Of a DNA stretch of 5,939 bases, positions 5,058 through 5,939 are shown in pieces. The DNA is from Verrucomicrobiia bacterium (GTDB lineage Bacteria > Verrucomicrobiota > Verrucomicrobiia > CAIQCK01), in assembly GCA_026417675.1 (NCBI GenBank), contig JAOACV010000189.1, positions 1 to 5,939 on the forward strand, written 5' to 3'. Position 1 is the first letter of the stretch, and the number at the start of each line of letters is the position of its first letter. A program made the position numbers and the translations under genes. Under the pieces are notes generated by a model. That model saw only the letters and a program-made list of their open reading frames with translations. It was not told where the DNA came from and did no database searches.

Positions 5058-5939
5058 CTATAACGAAACGCCTTCTTCATCCCAAATAAGAAATTCGCGG
5101 TGCCTGTTGTGTTCAGCGCGGCACCACTGGCCGCTGGCGGTGGCGAGGGTCAGATCGAACAGTTGGCGGCCGACGGTCTCGATGTCCGCTTCGCCATCCA
5201 GAATTCTGCCGGCGTTCAGGTCAATATCGGCCTCCAATCGGGCCGCCAACTCCGAGTTCGCGGCGATCTTCAACACGGGCACGATGGCGTTGCCAAGGCC
5301 GGTGCCGCGGCCGGTGGTGAAGGCGACGATCTGGCAGCCGCTGGCGACCAGCGCGGTGGTGCTGATCGGGTCGTAGCTCGGACAGTAGAGCATCCAGTGG
5401 CCGCGATGCGGCGGCACTGCGCCGTAGTTAATCACGCCCTCCACCGGACCGGTGCCGCTTTTGGCGAGCGCGCCAAGGGACTTGAGGGTGATGTTGAGCA
5501 GGCCGCCCTCCTTGTTGCCGGGCGAGGGGTTTTCATCCATGCTGTGACCGGCGCGCTGGAGGTAGTCGCGAAACCGCCGCATGGCGCCGAAGACCTGCTC
5601 CGACCCCTCGCGTGTGCGGCAGCGTGTCGCGTAGAGATGCTCCGCCCCGGCAAACTCCGGCACTTCGGTGATAATGCTGGTGCCGCCATTAGCGATGAGG
5701 ATGTCGCTGGCGTGGCCCAGCGCGGGATTGGCCGAGAGACCGCTGAAGGCGTCGCTGCCGCCGCATTTCAGACCCAGCGACAATTCGCCGACCGGCACGG
5801 TTTCGCGCCGGCTCTTGTCCGCCTCCGCGAGCAGTTCCGGCAGCAACTCAACCCCGCGCTGGATAGCCGCCTCGGTGCCGCCGACGCTCTGAATGCTGAT
5901 GGTGCGCACGGGTTTGCTGAAAATCCGGCCGAGCGGGCT
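5058..5939 (-). CDS. uxaA: UxaA-family altronate dehydratase (N-terminal part outside window)
   Basis: It probably dehydrates a hexonate such as D-altronate to 2-keto-3-deoxygluconate, a step of hexuronate catabolism in the cytoplasm. The frame is open to the right edge and gives 293 residues, the C-terminal catalytic part of the UxaA/GarD family. E. coli UxaA is about 495 residues. Conserved blocks visible from the edge are GRIFSKPV, LKCGGSDAFSGLSANP (residues 57-72 of the partial), ITEVPEFAGAEHL, DENPSPGNKEGGL, SYDPISTTALVASG and AFTTGRGTGLGN. The GTG at 5909 is not the start, because family-like sequence continues upstream of it. Galactarate dehydratase or sulfolactate lyase are related alternatives, but the PSPGNKEGGL and TTGRG context fits the altronate branch. 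Its stop lies 9 bases before the nucleotidyltransferase gene, and the FGGY kinase further down could share the sugar-acid pathway. Confidence 0.9.
   Translation of the reverse strand, partial: SPLGRIFSKPVRTISIQSVGGTEAAIQRGVELLPELLAEADKSRRETVPVGELSLGLKCGGSDAFSGLSANPALGHASDILIANGGTSIITEVPEFAGAEHLYATRCRTREGSEQVFGAMRRFRDYLQRAGHSMDENPSPGNKEGGLLNITLKSLGALAKSGTGPVEGVINYGAVPPHRGHWMLYCPSYDPISTTALVASGCQIVAFTTGRGTGLGNAIVPVLKIAANSELAARLEADIDLNAGRILDGEADIETVGRQLFDLTLATASGQWCRAEHNRHREFLIWDEEGVSL

Overview
This is a GC-rich bacterial segment (about 63-70% G+C in the coding lines I counted by hand) carrying seven protein genes and no RNA gene. The gene content suggests a free-living heterotroph that degrades sugars and sugar acids: a Tat-exported Gfo/Idh/MocA oxidoreductase, an FGGY sugar kinase and an altronate dehydratase-type enzyme. 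The Tat-tagged oxidoreductase with a 'WDLWCGPAP' segment is a style common in Verrucomicrobiota and Planctomycetota. That placement is an inference from style, not a measured assignment.

Layout. Positions 1-627 (minus strand, running off the left edge) hold a RluA-type RNA pseudouridine synthase. It is divergent from hpt (770-1315, plus), a hypoxanthine phosphoribosyltransferase. The 142-base gap between them contains four degenerate copies of a 7-base unit. A Tat-signal Gfo/Idh/MocA oxidoreductase follows hpt on the plus strand (1370-2638). It converges on a minus-strand block, and the 154-base convergent gap carries a large, nearly perfect inverted repeat (2679-2750).

The minus-strand block reads from right to left: a UxaA/altronate dehydratase family enzyme (5058-5939, N-terminus outside the window), a minimal nucleotidyltransferase (4671-5048), a HEPN-domain protein (4328-4720) and an FGGY-family carbohydrate kinase (2793-4295). 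The gaps are 9 bases, a 50-base overlap and 32 bases, so the four could form one transcript.

The most notable feature is the MNT/HEPN pair, a two-gene nucleotidyltransferase plus HEPN module of the toxin-antitoxin-like class. It sits between two sugar-catabolism genes and is visibly poorer in G+C (about 48-58% in the lines counted) than its flanks, and a second degenerate 7-base repeat lies at its downstream edge. This looks like a small accessory module that landed inside a metabolic operon. The HEPN protein lacks the RX4-6H ribonuclease motif, so a classical toxin role is not assured.

I found no clear evidence for an entirely new system. The repeats and the embedded MNT/HEPN pair are the points worth following up.
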